From Siphonodentalium dalli (Eukaryota; Mollusca; Scaphopoda; Gadilida; Siphonodentaliidae): a stretch of DNA of 64,000 nucleotides. A program made the position numbers and the translations under genes. The notes under the pieces were generated by a model that was not told where the DNA came from, searched no databases, and saw nothing but the letters and a program-made list of their open reading frames with translations. Each line of letters opens with the position of its first letter. Positions within the stretch are counted from its first letter, which is position 1. Below, piece after piece: positions 12,445-23,266 of this stretch. Location of the stretch: positions 116,211,319 to 116,275,318 of the forward strand of contig CP136066.1 of the NCBI GenBank assembly GCA_032622095.1, read 5' to 3'.

Positions 12445-13416
12445 TAGCTCAACTTTACTTTGTAAAGTTTTGAGCTATTGCCATGACTTTGTCGTCCGTC
12501 ATCCGTGTGTGCGTGTGCGCGTGTGTGTGTGCGTAAGGCGTCAACAATAGAGGCTACAGGTCGTACCTTTGATCGGATCATTATGAAATTTGTCATAGCT
12601 GTTGACATCAACATTTGTACCGGAATGATTCATTTTGGGGTCATTCGGAAAAAAAACATGGCCGCCAGCGGCCATCTTGGATTTCAAAATTTAATCTATT
12701 AGCACGGGCCACAGGTCGTACTGTTCGTCTGATCATCATGAAATTTGTGATGGATGATAATATTGACATGTAGATGGGAACGAGTCATTTTGGGGTCATT
12801 CGGCCAAAAAACATGGCTGCCAGTAGCCATCTCGGATTTTACTCTTTGTATGACTAAATTCTTTAGCACGGGCTACAGGTCGTACCTTTAGTCTGATCAT
12901 CATATTGACATGTAGATGGGAATGAGTGATTTTGGGGTCGTTCAGCTGTAAAACATGGCCACCAGCAGCCATCTTGGATTTTACTATTTGCATGACTAAA
13001 TCCTTTCCCGCGGGCTACAGGTCGTAGCTTTGGTCAGAATTACATGAAATTTGTCACGGATGTTAACAATGACATATAGATGGGAACGAGTCATTTTGGG
13101 GTCTGTCGGCCAAAAAACATGGCCACCAGCAGCCATCTTGGATTTTACTCTTTGCATGAATAAATCCTTTGGTGCGGGCTGCAGGTCGTACCTTTGGTAT
13201 GATCTTCATGAAATTTGTCATGGATGTTAATATTGACATGTAGATCGGAACGAGTCATTTTGGGGTCGTTCGGCCAAAAAAACTCTTTGCATGACTAAAT
13301 CCTTTGGCAAAGGTAAGACATTTCAATCAGCATCTTTCCTATTTCTCCATTTACTGTAAACCATTAAATTATTCCCCTACCTAAGTTGAGCTACAGTGTC
13401 ATTGACACTTTCATTT
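12445..13416 (+). mobile_element. Family A pearl/HINE-like element
   Basis: It has the same 5' fold as the copy at 2618 (here GTAAAGTTTTGAGCTA), a GT/GC-rich tract, five diverged ~155-bp units, then AAGTTGAGCTA, the hairpin AGTGTCATTGACACT and TTCATTT. The last unit is truncated before AAAGGTAAG at about 13310. Confidence 0.72.
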
Positions 13417-13759
13417 GTTTGGGCCTTACTCAGTCAGAAATATATTGTTTTTCAATAGTTAAAGAAAAGAACAGCTGTTTCAATGTTTAATAAGTTTTGC
13501 CACATTTTGTTTCATATATATATGTACCATTTTGTCTACAAAATTATGCTATTTTTTGCAAGTACATTTGTTCCTGTACTTATCCCAAAGAGTATATCTT
13601 CTGTTTTTGAAGTAAGTTGTAAATAATTTGTTGAGTTCAACAGTACAGAGAGTTGGTTCCATATTTGCTTAACTTTGGACAGATAACAAGTAGATGTTGT
13701 ATACTTTCTCTTTCAGTCTCACAAAAAGAGCATAGATTTGATAATCTTACATTTTTATC

Positions 13760-13990
13760 TGTACCCATACAATAGTACGGTACACATAGTGTTGACGTCC
13801 GGATTGACCACTCGTCGTTCGTCCATCTGTCTGTCCGTCCATAAACACCTTACGCTTGGTACAATTACTCTGGTTGGAATCAAATTTTGAATGTGTGTTT
13901 CTCAGCCCCCAAAATACAGAACAAGTTCTAATATGGGTTTGATCCGAGTGTTTTTTTTACGGAGTTATGGCCCTTTTTGGTATCTCCATT
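13760..13990 (+). mobile_element. Family B element, 5' part
   Basis: A degenerate 5' hairpin (GTACCCATAC ... GTACGGTACAC) precedes GACGTCCGGATTGACCACTC, a short CTGT/CCGT tract and one unit ending in GGAGTTATGGCCC. Confidence 0.6.
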
Positions 13991-14092
13991 GATCTGTTAA
14001 ATATTTTTGTAAATTGATTAATTAACCATTTTACTTTTGTTAGGTTTAGTAATGAATGCTCTATAAAGCACTTATTTCATAGTTGTGTACTT

Positions 14093-15870
14093 GTAGTATG
14101 GTACACATAGTGTCGAAGGCCGGATTGACCACTCATCGTTTGTCCATCCATCTGTCTGTCTTGCCGTTCTGTTTGTAGACACTTTACACATGGTGCGATA
14201 ACTCAGATATTTTCTATCTAATTGGAACAAAATTTTGGATGAGTTTCTCAGCCCAAAATACAGATGAGTCTGAATATGGGTTTGATTCAACTATTTTTTT
14301 TTACGGAGTTATGGCCCTTTTTAGCTCAACTTTACTTTGTAAAGTTTGAGCTATTGCCATGGCTTGGTATCCGTCGTGCGTGTGTGTGTGCGTGATTCGT
14401 CAACAAATTCCTTTAGCACGGGCTACAGTTCGTACCTTTGGTCCGATTATTATGAAATTTGTCATGGATGTTGACATTGACATGTAGATGGGAAAGAGTC
14501 ATTTTGGGGTCATTCGGCCGAAAAACATGGCCGCCAGTGGCCATTTTGGATTTCAAAATTCAATCCATTAGCACGGGCTACAGGCCGTACTGTTTGTCTT
14601 ATTGTCATGAAATTTGTCATGGATGTTAATATTGACATGTAGATGGGAACGAGTAATTTTGGGGTCATTTGGCCAAAAAACATGGCCGCCGGCAGCCATC
14701 TTAGATTTTACTCTTTGTATGACTAAATTCTTTAGCACGGGCTACAGTTCGTACTTTTAGTCTGATCATCATAAAATTTGTCAAGAATGTTAATATTGGA
14801 ATGTAGATGGGAACGAGTCATTTTGGGGTCATTCGGACAAAAAACATGGCCGCCAGCGGCCATCTTGTATTTCAAAATTTAATCCATTAGCACAGGCCAC
14901 AGCTCGTACTGTTTGTCTGATCATCATGAAATTTGTCATGGATGATAATATTGACATGTAGATGGGAACGAGTCATTTTGGGGTCATTCGGCCAAAAAAC
15001 ATGGCCACCAGCAGCCATCTTGGATTTTACTCTTTGTATGACTAAATTCTTTAGCACGGGCTGCAGGTCGTACCTTTAGTCTGATCATCATAAAATTTGT
15101 CATGGATGTTAACAATGACATGTAGATGGGAACGAATAATTTTGGGGTCATTCGGCCAAAAAACATGGTCGCCAGCAGCCATCTTAGATTTTACTCTTTG
15201 TATGACTAAATCCTTTAGCACGGGCTACAGGTCGTACCTTTAGTCTGATCATCATAAAATTTGTCATGAATGTTAATAATGACATGTAGATGGGAACGAG
15301 TCATTTTGGGGTCATTCGGCCAAAAAACATGGCCGCCAGCAGCCATCTTGGATTTTACTCTTTGTATGACTAAATTCTTTAGCACGGGCTACATGTCGTA
15401 CCTTTAGTCTGATCATCATAAAATTTGTCATGGATGTTAATAATGACATGTAGATGGGAAAGAGTCATTTTGTGGTCATTTGGCCAAAAAACATGGCCAC
15501 CAGCAGCCATCTTGGATTTTACTCTTTGTATGACTAAATTCTTTAGCATGGGCTACAGGTCGTACCTTTAGTCTGATCGTCATAAAATTTGTCATTGATG
15601 TTAACGATGACATGTAGATGGGAACGACTCATTTTGGGGTCATTCGGCCGAAAACATGGCCGCCAGCAGCCATCTTGGGTTTTACTTTTCTCTTTATGTC
15701 TATAAACTAGTATTAGACATTCAACTTTCCACATTCCTAATCGCTCCATTGACTGTAATACATTAAATTATTCCCTTTCCAAGTTGAGCTACAGTGTCAT
15801 TGACACTTTCATTTGACTTAGATTCACACATGCTGTGATAACTCAAACTGATAGGAACCCTTGTGCCATT
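14093..15870 (+). mobile_element. Family B element interrupted by a family A element
   Basis: The B sequence runs from about 14093 (GTATGGTACACATAG, GGCCGGATTGACCACTC) to ATGGCCCTTTT. It resumes after the nested A element at about 15814 with TGACTTAGATTCACACATGC, the expected continuation of a B unit. The split locates the A insertion between T and T. Confidence 0.65.
14322..15813 (+). mobile_element. Family A pearl/HINE-like element nested in family B
   Basis: A complete copy: the 5' fold from TAGCTCAACTTTAC, GTGTGTGTG tract, about nine ~155-bp units, AAGTTGAGCTA, the hairpin AGTGTCATTGACACT and TTCATT. The host B unit reads continuously across the element, which defines both ends and shows that A moved after B. 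Confidence 0.78.
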
Positions 15871-16060
15871 GGTGAAGAATAGAACTTGAGGCTGCGCTAA
15901 AACTCATGCTGTATCAACAAACCCGTTTACACACTCGTGTCATTCAGTGTATTTATAAGAGACATGTACTGCATAACATATCTTTAATTTCCGAGCATGT
16001 GGCTCGTTAAGCAGTTAATAAAAACGATCATTAGTGTTTTACTTATATCTCATGATTCAG

Positions 16061-16227
16061 GTGCAATTGCTTTAGCTGAGTTTGTTGCTGACAGTTTGAA
16101 CCTGCTTCGGCTCGATTTGCGGGATAATGACATCAAAACAGCTGGTCTGATGGCCTTTTCGTTAGCTCTCAAAGTCAACAAAACTGTTACCAGGGTCGAC
16201 CTCGACAAGGAAATGAAGAAAGATTCG
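16061..16227 (+). CDS. PPP1R37: PPP1R37-like exon, last LRR units
   Basis: The acceptor is ATGATTCAG and the donor TCG|GTGAGT. The exon completes a glycine codon and reads AIALAEFVADSLNLLRLDLR through VTRVDLDKEMKKDS. It contains the penultimate LRR (LLRLDLRDNDI) and the capping LRR (VTRVDLDKE), followed by the basic stretch that ends the LRR domain. The exit phase is 0. Confidence 0.93.
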
Positions 16228-16305
16228 GTGAGTAATTCTTATTTAACACTAATCACTGCTAAATGAACCATATTAATTGTATTTGTTCCCTGAAATGTTT
16301 TTTTT

Positions 16306-16327
16306 GGGGGGGGGGGGGGGGGGGGGG
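16306..16327 (+). repeat. Poly-G run of 22
   Basis: An uninterrupted G tract just 78 bp after the donor at 16228, at the left edge of a family C array. It may form a G-quadruplex; its length may be unreliable in assembly. Confidence 0.85.
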
Positions 16328-17215
16328 ACATGAACTGTCCATCTGTTCGGTAAGTTTCCAGATGAGAACTTTATTTTGTGCTATCGGATAGAAAAAAAAC
16401 TTGATATGTGAGTTTGTCAGCCCAAATACAGGTCAAGTTCGAATATGGGTTCGGTCCGCCCATTTTTGCCAGAATTATGGCCCCTTTTCAACTTAGGATC
16501 TGTCCGTCTGTTCGGAAATTTTCCGGATGAGAAGTTTATTTTGGGCCATCAGATTGAAACCAAATTTTGTATGTGAGTGTTTATCAGCTCCAAACACAGG
16601 TCAAGTTTGAATATGGGTTTGGTCTGCCAATTTTTACCCGAGTTATCGCCCCTTTTCACCTAAGAATCTGTCTCCGTTCGGAATGTTTCTGGATGATAAC
16701 TTTATTTTTGGTTATCAGATCGAAAATAAATTTGGTATGTGTGTTTATGAGCTTAAAATATAGGTCAAGTTCGAATATGGGTCCGGCCGTCAATTTTGAC
16801 GGAGTTATGGCCCCTTTTCAACTTAGAATTTTGTCGTTTTGAGGTTTCCGTATGAACACTTTAGTTTGTGTGATTGGATCTGAACCAATTTTTGTATGTG
16901 AGGTTATCCGCTCCAAATACAGGTCAAGTTCGAATATGGGTTCGGTCCCCCCATTTTTGCCTGAATTATGGTCCTTGTCGACTTAAAATTTGCCAATTAT
17001 TTTGGTTTCCGGATGATAAGTTTACTTTTAGTCATGTGATCGTTTTTAAATTCAACCGAATCTCTTGATATTTGGTTCAAATTTCAGAAGACAAAGGCCA
17101 AGTTTGAATTTGGTCACGGTCCGATGAATATTGAGTTAAAACAAAAGCCATGTTTACTAAAAAGCCACCTTTTCGGGGGACACGTGGTCGGCAACCTTTT
17201 ATTATGAAATGATCA
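16328..17215 (+). mobile_element. Family C element, 3' end preserved
   Basis: About five ~150-bp units with TTTCCGGATGA, AGGTCAAGTTCGAATATGGG and GAGTTATGGCCCC. The 3' end has GGGGGACACGTGGTCGGCAACC then TTTTATTA. The 5' end appears replaced by the poly-G run. Confidence 0.62.
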
Positions 17216-17483
17216 AGAAGAATTGTTATCCCCACTTCTCAGTATCATTTATGCACCAAACGGCAATATTAAATTTTTGTCAACAGCTCAATTAACCACT
17301 CAAACTTAAACTTTAACTTAAATTTCCTCATTACGTCATTGAGTTCTTTGGTCTTTCTCTGTGCTCAAACGCTTAGTAGCGGATTGAGGTTCCTGAAAAC
17401 CCAAGAACACTTCCAACTTAAAATTGTGGTTCCATTAGGAGTTGAACATAAAACACCCTGGCCTTGGCAGCCAGACTGGGCTG

Positions 17484-18556
17484 CAGGCCTCAGCCTAGGG
17501 GTCCAGAACAGGGAGACTTGAAGTCTCCCTCCACTTCAGGGTGGGGAGACTACCAAAAATTGACAATTTTCAAATATCGCTTTATTTTATAACATCTGAC
17601 AATAAAAAATTAAAAAAGATAAAATAACAAATAAAACTAAAAAAATTTGACTTTATCTGAAATTAGCTTAATTAATTTTTATTATACATTTAAAATTTTT
17701 GGAAATGTTTTGTGTAGCTATCATTTAAGCAAGACAATTATAAAGTTACAGTAATAGTTACTTTTTTAACTAAATGAAAGTAGTATTATTTCCTAGACTG
17801 CATCTTGGAAGATACATTGTACAGTCTGAATCATGATGCATGTAATTTTTTAAGTTTAATTTGGTCACGGCTGTAATGTGGGTGTCCGCTAAAATAAACA
17901 ATAAGGACTAACTAACAAAGGAGTTGCAAAAGCCCTTAATTAATGCCAACATCACTGGTATAATCCGACTAAAGCAATAAACTTGACATTATTTTATTTA
18001 CGGAAGTCGGTCTCTTCAAAAAGTCCGACGCGGTCTCTTCAAAAAGTCCGACGCGTTACCGAAACGAAATTCCGAAGCGCCTGGTACATACTCTGATAAT
18101 GTCGTAATTGTTTTATATCTGAAAAGCGGGACGGCGGTCTTTTAAGTTAATTAAAACATTTATTTGTGACACTCACGATGGTCAGTAACAACACAGATGC
18201 GAACATCTCATCGTGTCAAAACATTCGTGATTAACATTCATTACCGCAAAGGGAACAAAGGCGACGGAATAACAACACAAAACAATAGGTCATATTTTAT
18301 TTTTTTATTTTAAACACTTGGGTCTTTGGCTCTGCATCGTCTGTTTCTTTTTGGGATGGCCGCCACAATTCATCTATATACGGACATGTCCAGACATGTC
18401 CGGAAAAAAAACTAGAAAAAAAAAAAAATAAATAAATAAATAAATTTCCCCCTAAAATTGAAGGCGACTTCGATTTCGCCTTAGAGCGACGATAGGACGA
18501 AGTCAGCGACAGTAAGGCGACAATCTCGCCCGAGTCGCCTTGTGAGCTGAGGCCTG
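17484..18556. mobile_element. hAT-type non-autonomous transposon with perfect 8-bp target duplication
   Basis: The left terminus CAGGCCTCAGC and its inverse at the right are flanked by CTGGGCTG on both sides (17476-17483 and 18557-18564). An 8-bp duplication and CAG-starting terminal repeats are hallmarks of hAT elements. Near the left end is the palindrome GGGAGACTTGAAGTCTCCC (17511-17529). Near the right end GCGAC/GTCGC recurs at least six times, plausibly subterminal transposase sites. A 23-24 bp direct duplication (CGGTCTCTTCAAAAAGTCCG) lies at about 18009-18055. No transposase frame. Confidence 0.8.
18382..18401 (+). promoter_or_regulatory. Perfect p53-family consensus site inside the hAT element
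   Basis: GGACATGTCCAGACATGTCC is two adjacent decamers that each fit RRRCWWGYYY with no spacer. Function is untested; a strong match can occur by chance in a palindrome-rich element. Confidence 0.4.
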
Positions 18557-18599
18557 CTGGGCTGTCAGGTATAGGTTCGAATCAAAGTCTGGCCCCATT

Positions 18600-18800
18600 A
18601 ATTGTCTCCCCAATTTTTTCGGATGTCTATTATAATCAGTATGTCTGTGCATGCATTTGTCCTGGTTTTCCAGATCATAACATTAAAAATATTACTCAGG
18701 ATTCCATGGGATTTGATATGTAGTTCACATTTGAGAATGCACAGATCAAGTTTGAATCTGGTCACAGTCCATTCATTTTTGACTGAGTTTTTCATGTTTA
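18600..18800 (+). repeat. Family C unit fragment
   Basis: A degenerate unit, with CAGATCATAACATT, GATCAAGTTTGAATCTGGTC and TGACTGAGTTTT, directly right of the hAT insertion site. The sequence left of the transposon may belong to the same host repeat. Confidence 0.45.
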
Positions 18801-19036
18801 CCTACTGAGAAATCACCGTGTTTCGTTTGATAACTTGAGCAATATTCAACAATAGAATTTCACTTCAATTGTGTTCAATTTGGAAATTATGTTTTATGCA
18901 TCATTAATGGTCACTTGTTTTGTTATAATTTACTGTCGATAGACTTGACTTAGGGGATTGATTGGCTGACATGTATGTACAATGTCATCGCCAAGTCTTG
19001 ATGATATCTCTTCACATATTGACCCTTTTACTTTAG

Positions 19037-20585
19037 GCTGTGAGGGACTATGCTGATCAGCAGAGGAGGCTTAAGGAAGACATCGAGACACATCTTACAA
19101 GAAATTGCGAGATCCAAAAAATTAAAGCTGAGGAAGAAAAACGTGAGCAAGAGAGGAAAGCTGAAGAGGAGGATGCGAGGAAACTAGTTGAGTCCACACT
19201 CACTGATGCTCAGGACGGTGCGGTCAACATCTGTGAAGTTCCATTCATTCCAACGTGTAATAAAATAAAGAGGCCAACAATCCTCTTTTCCAATCATGTG
19301 ACTGCAGAACGAGACCTTGACTCGCCTGTGTCTGATCCTGGTATAAACATTCCCAATAATGAAATCATAATATCGCCGCACATCATGGAGAACTCATTGC
19401 TTCCTCCAGTCACGGGAGATGCTTTGTTGAGCCCTCAATATTCCGAAAATGTTAAGGCCAAAAAGATATTCACCATAACAAAGGAATCTGACTGCCTTCC
19501 TGTTCGAACTTTCAATGGTCAAATGAGTGCTTTATCTGCTATAACTAGTCCCATGTCAATGATGTCAGTTGTTCGCAAAGATGTTCTTCCTCTAGATTTA
19601 AATTCCTTGAATGCGCCGAGTCATGCTGAAAGTTTAATAAGCCCCAGTTCGACAAATACAGCTAGTCTGATTTGCTGTGAGCTGGAAAATGAAACTGTTA
19701 GTGATTTTCTGTATCAGATAATAAATGACACTGGTGGTGTGCAGTATGACTCTTTCAGAAGTGATGATAGGTCACATGACCCATGTCATGAACATTCCAA
19801 CGTTAATAGTGCAATTACAGCTAATGACTTGACAACTGATGATAAGGTATCAGCTGTTGTTTCATCTGTTATCAGCGAATCCCTTTCAAGCGACTGTGAT
19901 ATTTCTAGTAAATCTATACAGGACTCCTCATCTGTCAAACATGTTACAGAAACTTTTCTACAAAATGAGAAACCCCTGGTTGAAGAGTTATTAAATGTTG
20001 ACTTTTCTGATGGTGTTTTGAAACAACCAGAAAACGCTTCACATGATGGTGTTCAAATGAACTGTTCACAAAATGATTCCTCTACTGATGCTGATGGACA
20101 CATCATTAATTCACAGCAATCATGTGATATTGACAACCATTCAGCAATTCATGTGAGTTGTGATAGACAAGCAATGGATTCGTTTTTGCCAGAAAAAGAT
20201 AGTCAACAAGAGGTGGCGAATGAGGAAAAAAGTTGCGAAGTCTTTCTTGAATCATCTCAGTCAAATGGGATTGCTGATGACATGAATTCATCTTCAGTTC
20301 GGACACAGTCCTCGGAGGTCATAAAGTTGAACGATGATTCATGTCCTGAAAAAACTCAATCTAATTTTATGCAGACAAAACTCAATGGAAGTTTGGCGCA
20401 TCATTCCAACGATAAAGACTGGATGAGTATCGATAAGCAGGAATGTTTAGAACATATAACCAAGGCATGTAGTCCTCCTAACTTTCATACAAATCTATCG
20501 ATTAATGGACTGACCCATGAGCTAGCCAGCGCTCTGGACACGATGGAAGTTGAAGCTTCTGTTAAAGGTGACAGCCAAAATTCAG
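19037..20585 (+). CDS. PPP1R37: PPP1R37-like large exon: coiled-coil segment and acidic disordered tail
   Basis: The acceptor is TTACTTTAG and the donor CAG|GTTAGT (weaker than the others). The exon has 516 codons plus one base. The first ~55 residues (AVRDYADQQRRLKEDIE then a Glu/Lys/Arg-rich run) form a likely coiled coil directly following the LRR cap, as in vertebrate members. The rest is Ser/Asp/Asn-rich with no globular domain and is probably disordered. At 19460-19483 the tail reads KKIFTITK, which resembles a short KVFxVT-type motif I recall in the vertebrate C-terminal region; an alignment is needed. The exon is not an independent gene: its open frame before 19040 runs straight into a good acceptor, in phase with the LRR exons. 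Confidence 0.9.
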
Positions 20586-21099
20586 GTTAGTTTTCATTCA
20601 AATGAGAAACTTTAAAAACATTTTCTTTCTTTTATTTTATCACAAGTCTGTTGCAGCATCCCAACACATTCCATAATATTTCAGCTGTTTGGGACATTCG
20701 TTCCTTCATACTTTGACATGATCATGGCCTGTCGGTGAAATGACAATTAACTGTTATTCAATCAGTCAATCTTTAAACATAACAAATAAGTATACAGTAA
20801 GTAGATATATTTGGATAACAACAGATAGAAGAAGTCAAGTGGTGTGTAAACACAGGACCTCACATGTATGAATGACAGATAATGTATGGCCCTGGTGTCA
20901 TTGTAGAAGGATTGCACTGATACGTTTCTTTTGTATGTAAATAGAGATTAGCAGTCTAACTGCATATTATATTTCAGTAAAACCTTATAACGTTAGTTGG
21001 TCACTCATACAAAATTACATACTTTACATGTATATAAAATGAAAATAAATTCTCATTTCCTCCCCCCCCCCCTTCCCGAAAAAACACCGAGAAGGTGTG

Positions 21100-21245
21100 T
21101 GGTTCACCTTTGAGAACATGCAGGTCATCGCCAAGTTGGAGTTAAATTTCTGGCAGAATTTGACTCCTTTGTTCTTTAACAAAAAGTTAACGCTCCATAA
21201 AGTCACTTCTATTGGGGGACGTGTGGTCAGCAACATTTTATTACA
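21100..21245 (+). repeat. Family C 3' end fragment
   Basis: It ends in TTGGGGGACGTGTGGTCAGC then AACATTTTATTA, matching the C terminus at 17175-17205. Upstream, only a partial unit (AGGTCATCGCCAAGTTGGAG) is left. Confidence 0.5.
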
Positions 21246-21640
21246 TTTCAAGCTAGTGCAATTCTATTGAGCTCCGACTTTTGTAAATATTCCACACCCT
21301 GATGATTGGTCGCCAGTTTTATTGAATATTGGAAATTTGGTGACCAACAACTTTTTTAGTATTATTATATTTCACTTTCAAAATAATATTATCTTCATTT
21401 AGTTACATTCAGACATGTAAATAGTGAAATTTAACATTTTGGATGTGGGATTTTTTGATGTGCTGATGAACTGACAGATTATTGCCACTGTTAATGAACA
21501 GTATTTTTACTGCCTGAATGTCCTTCTCTGGGTCCAAAAGCATCAGTGAAAATTAGTAACAATGTCACCACCAACCACGTGTATTGTTACCCTCCTTCCT
21601 ATTTTCCACCCTTCTGATTGGCCCATTTCCTGTCACGTGC

Positions 21641-21698
21641 CGGGCGACAAATCTCACTGTCGCCCGCTGAGCCGGGAGACATTGTTTTTGTCGCCCGC
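21641..21698. repeat. Degenerate foldback related to the palindrome at 22528
   Basis: CGGGCGACAAATCTCACTG on the left and TTGTCGCCCG on the right form an imperfect hairpin. The wording (GACAAATCTCA, GGGAGACATTG) parallels the near-perfect palindrome 0.9 kb downstream. Confidence 0.45.
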
Positions 21699-22527
21699 CT
21701 GATGTTATAATGCAAGAATATCTCCAAACACACAATGCAGTAACTCATCTATTTCACATCACTATAATGTGCTAAAAATCATAGATCTTATATACCCCAC
21801 GGATTCGCAAAACACACCAGTTGTGGTGTTTGCTAATTTGCATATATTTGGTGAACACTAATATTCGAAATTTTAAGTTGATACTTTTATCGGACAAGCG
21901 TTATTATGTACTTTTTACATCGAAACATCTCGGTGATTCAATATGTCCATGTCGACATGGTGCAAGATTGAAAGAGTGGATTTCTTCAGGTTGGTTGGTT
22001 ACACATGTTTGCTGGTAGAAAACGTAATGCATACGTTTGTCGCAAATGAATGGTACTGTACGCTTATCCATGATATCAGACCTCTCCGCGATGTCTGCAA
22101 TGTGATCATTGAAGTATTTTGTGTGAGGATCGCCATGTACTTGGGAGCACTGACACATATGAATGTACATTAATGAAATCGACAACTTGTCAATAGCTTT
22201 CGGAGAAGACCGTTATGAAAGGAACATCGCGAGTAAATTCCGCACGCAAGGCGACATTGAATATTACACATTGCAGAAGGTGATAACATACCTATATGGC
22301 TTATTGGTTTACACTGCATGGACCGATATTGACGATATAACCACCAAAATGATCGTAAATAAACGCTGATTATCAAACGCTTAACGGCTTGACTATCGTT
22401 TATGGAACAGAACGATAAGTAGTTACTGAAAATATACATAATCCGGAAAGAAAGCACTCGTGACTCAGTGCAACATCGTGCGTGTGGATGGCAAGGATTT
22501 TTTTCTCTTGTATAATCGGATAACAAA

Positions 22528-22678
22528 ACAGTTGTTGTCCTTCTTCTCGGGAGACATTGAGATTTGTCACCCGCTCGAGAACGGAATGTCTCCCTCGGAG
22601 CTGTGCTCCTCGGGAGACATTCCGTTCTCGAGCGGGTGACAAATCTCAATGTCTCCCTCGACATCGGGCAACAACTGT
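22528..22678. mobile_element. Near-perfect 151-bp foldback palindrome
   Basis: Two 46-bp arms (22549-22594 and 22612-22657) are exact reverse complements. They start GGGAGACATTGAGATTTG and end GTCTCCC. The 17-bp centre also nearly pairs (GGAGC-TGT-GCTCC), and outer ends ACAGTTGTTG / CAACAACTGT pair as well. It is probably a MITE or foldback; the target duplication is not resolved. Minus-strand frames crossing it are by-products. Confidence 0.75.
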
Positions 22679-23081
22679 ATATTGCTATATTTTTAAAAAG
22701 AGAGTTATTGCTCATTGGTAGGCTTCTTGTGATCTTACTATTTTTTGTTTACAAAATATTTTGAGCAGAGGACAATTGTGAATGACTATCAGCATCATGA
22801 GAAAGGCAACCACTTTAAGCTTTCCACTTTTTCCAAATGCCACATGGAACAATATAAATTGTACATTTCAAGCCCATGTAACGATGAACAAAACTGTTTG
22901 TCCTGGACACAAAGCGTTTTAGGCCAGATCAATTTAATAATTTGAATTACGAACATGGAGAATGAAAATCTGCAGATGCTGGTGGGAACAAAAAAGAAGA
23001 AGTTTTTTTGCATATGATTGTGTGAAATTTCATAGGTGGGGTTGCAATGTGATAGAGAATGATTAATAACAGAACAATTAT

Positions 23082-23266
23082 ATATATATATATATAACTT
23101 TATATCTGAATGTAACAACATTTAACAGAATGATAAATACATGTGTGTGTCCATACATGCATATATATATATATGTGTGTGTCCATGTCTGCAATATATA
23201 TACATGTGTGTCCATCTCTGCAATATATATACATGTGTGTCCATCTCTGCAATATATATACATGTG
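23082..23266 (+). repeat. TA microsatellite and 29-bp minisatellite
   Basis: (TA)n at about 23082-23096 is followed by four to five units of the type ATATATATACATGTGTGTCC + ATCTCTGCA (about 23130-23266). The last two units are identical. Confidence 0.8.

Noticed and set aside
18565-18600. GGTTCGAATC as part of a tRNA gene or tRNA-derived SINE
   Set aside because: Only a B-box-like word is present. No cloverleaf could be formed, either here or after joining the sequence across the hAT insertion.
19040-20590. A 516-codon open frame as a separate gene
   Set aside because: It has no proper ATG start, opens at a strong splice acceptor in phase with the LRR exons, and matches the coiled-coil tail position of PPP1R37.
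22170-22715. A 181-residue minus-strand frame
   Set aside because: It crosses the perfect palindrome at 22528-22678, so part of it is the same DNA read twice. No domain or codon signal.
23130-23266. Regular 29-bp repeats resembling a CRISPR array
   Set aside because: There are no unique spacers; it is a simple minisatellite next to a TA tract in a eukaryotic intron.
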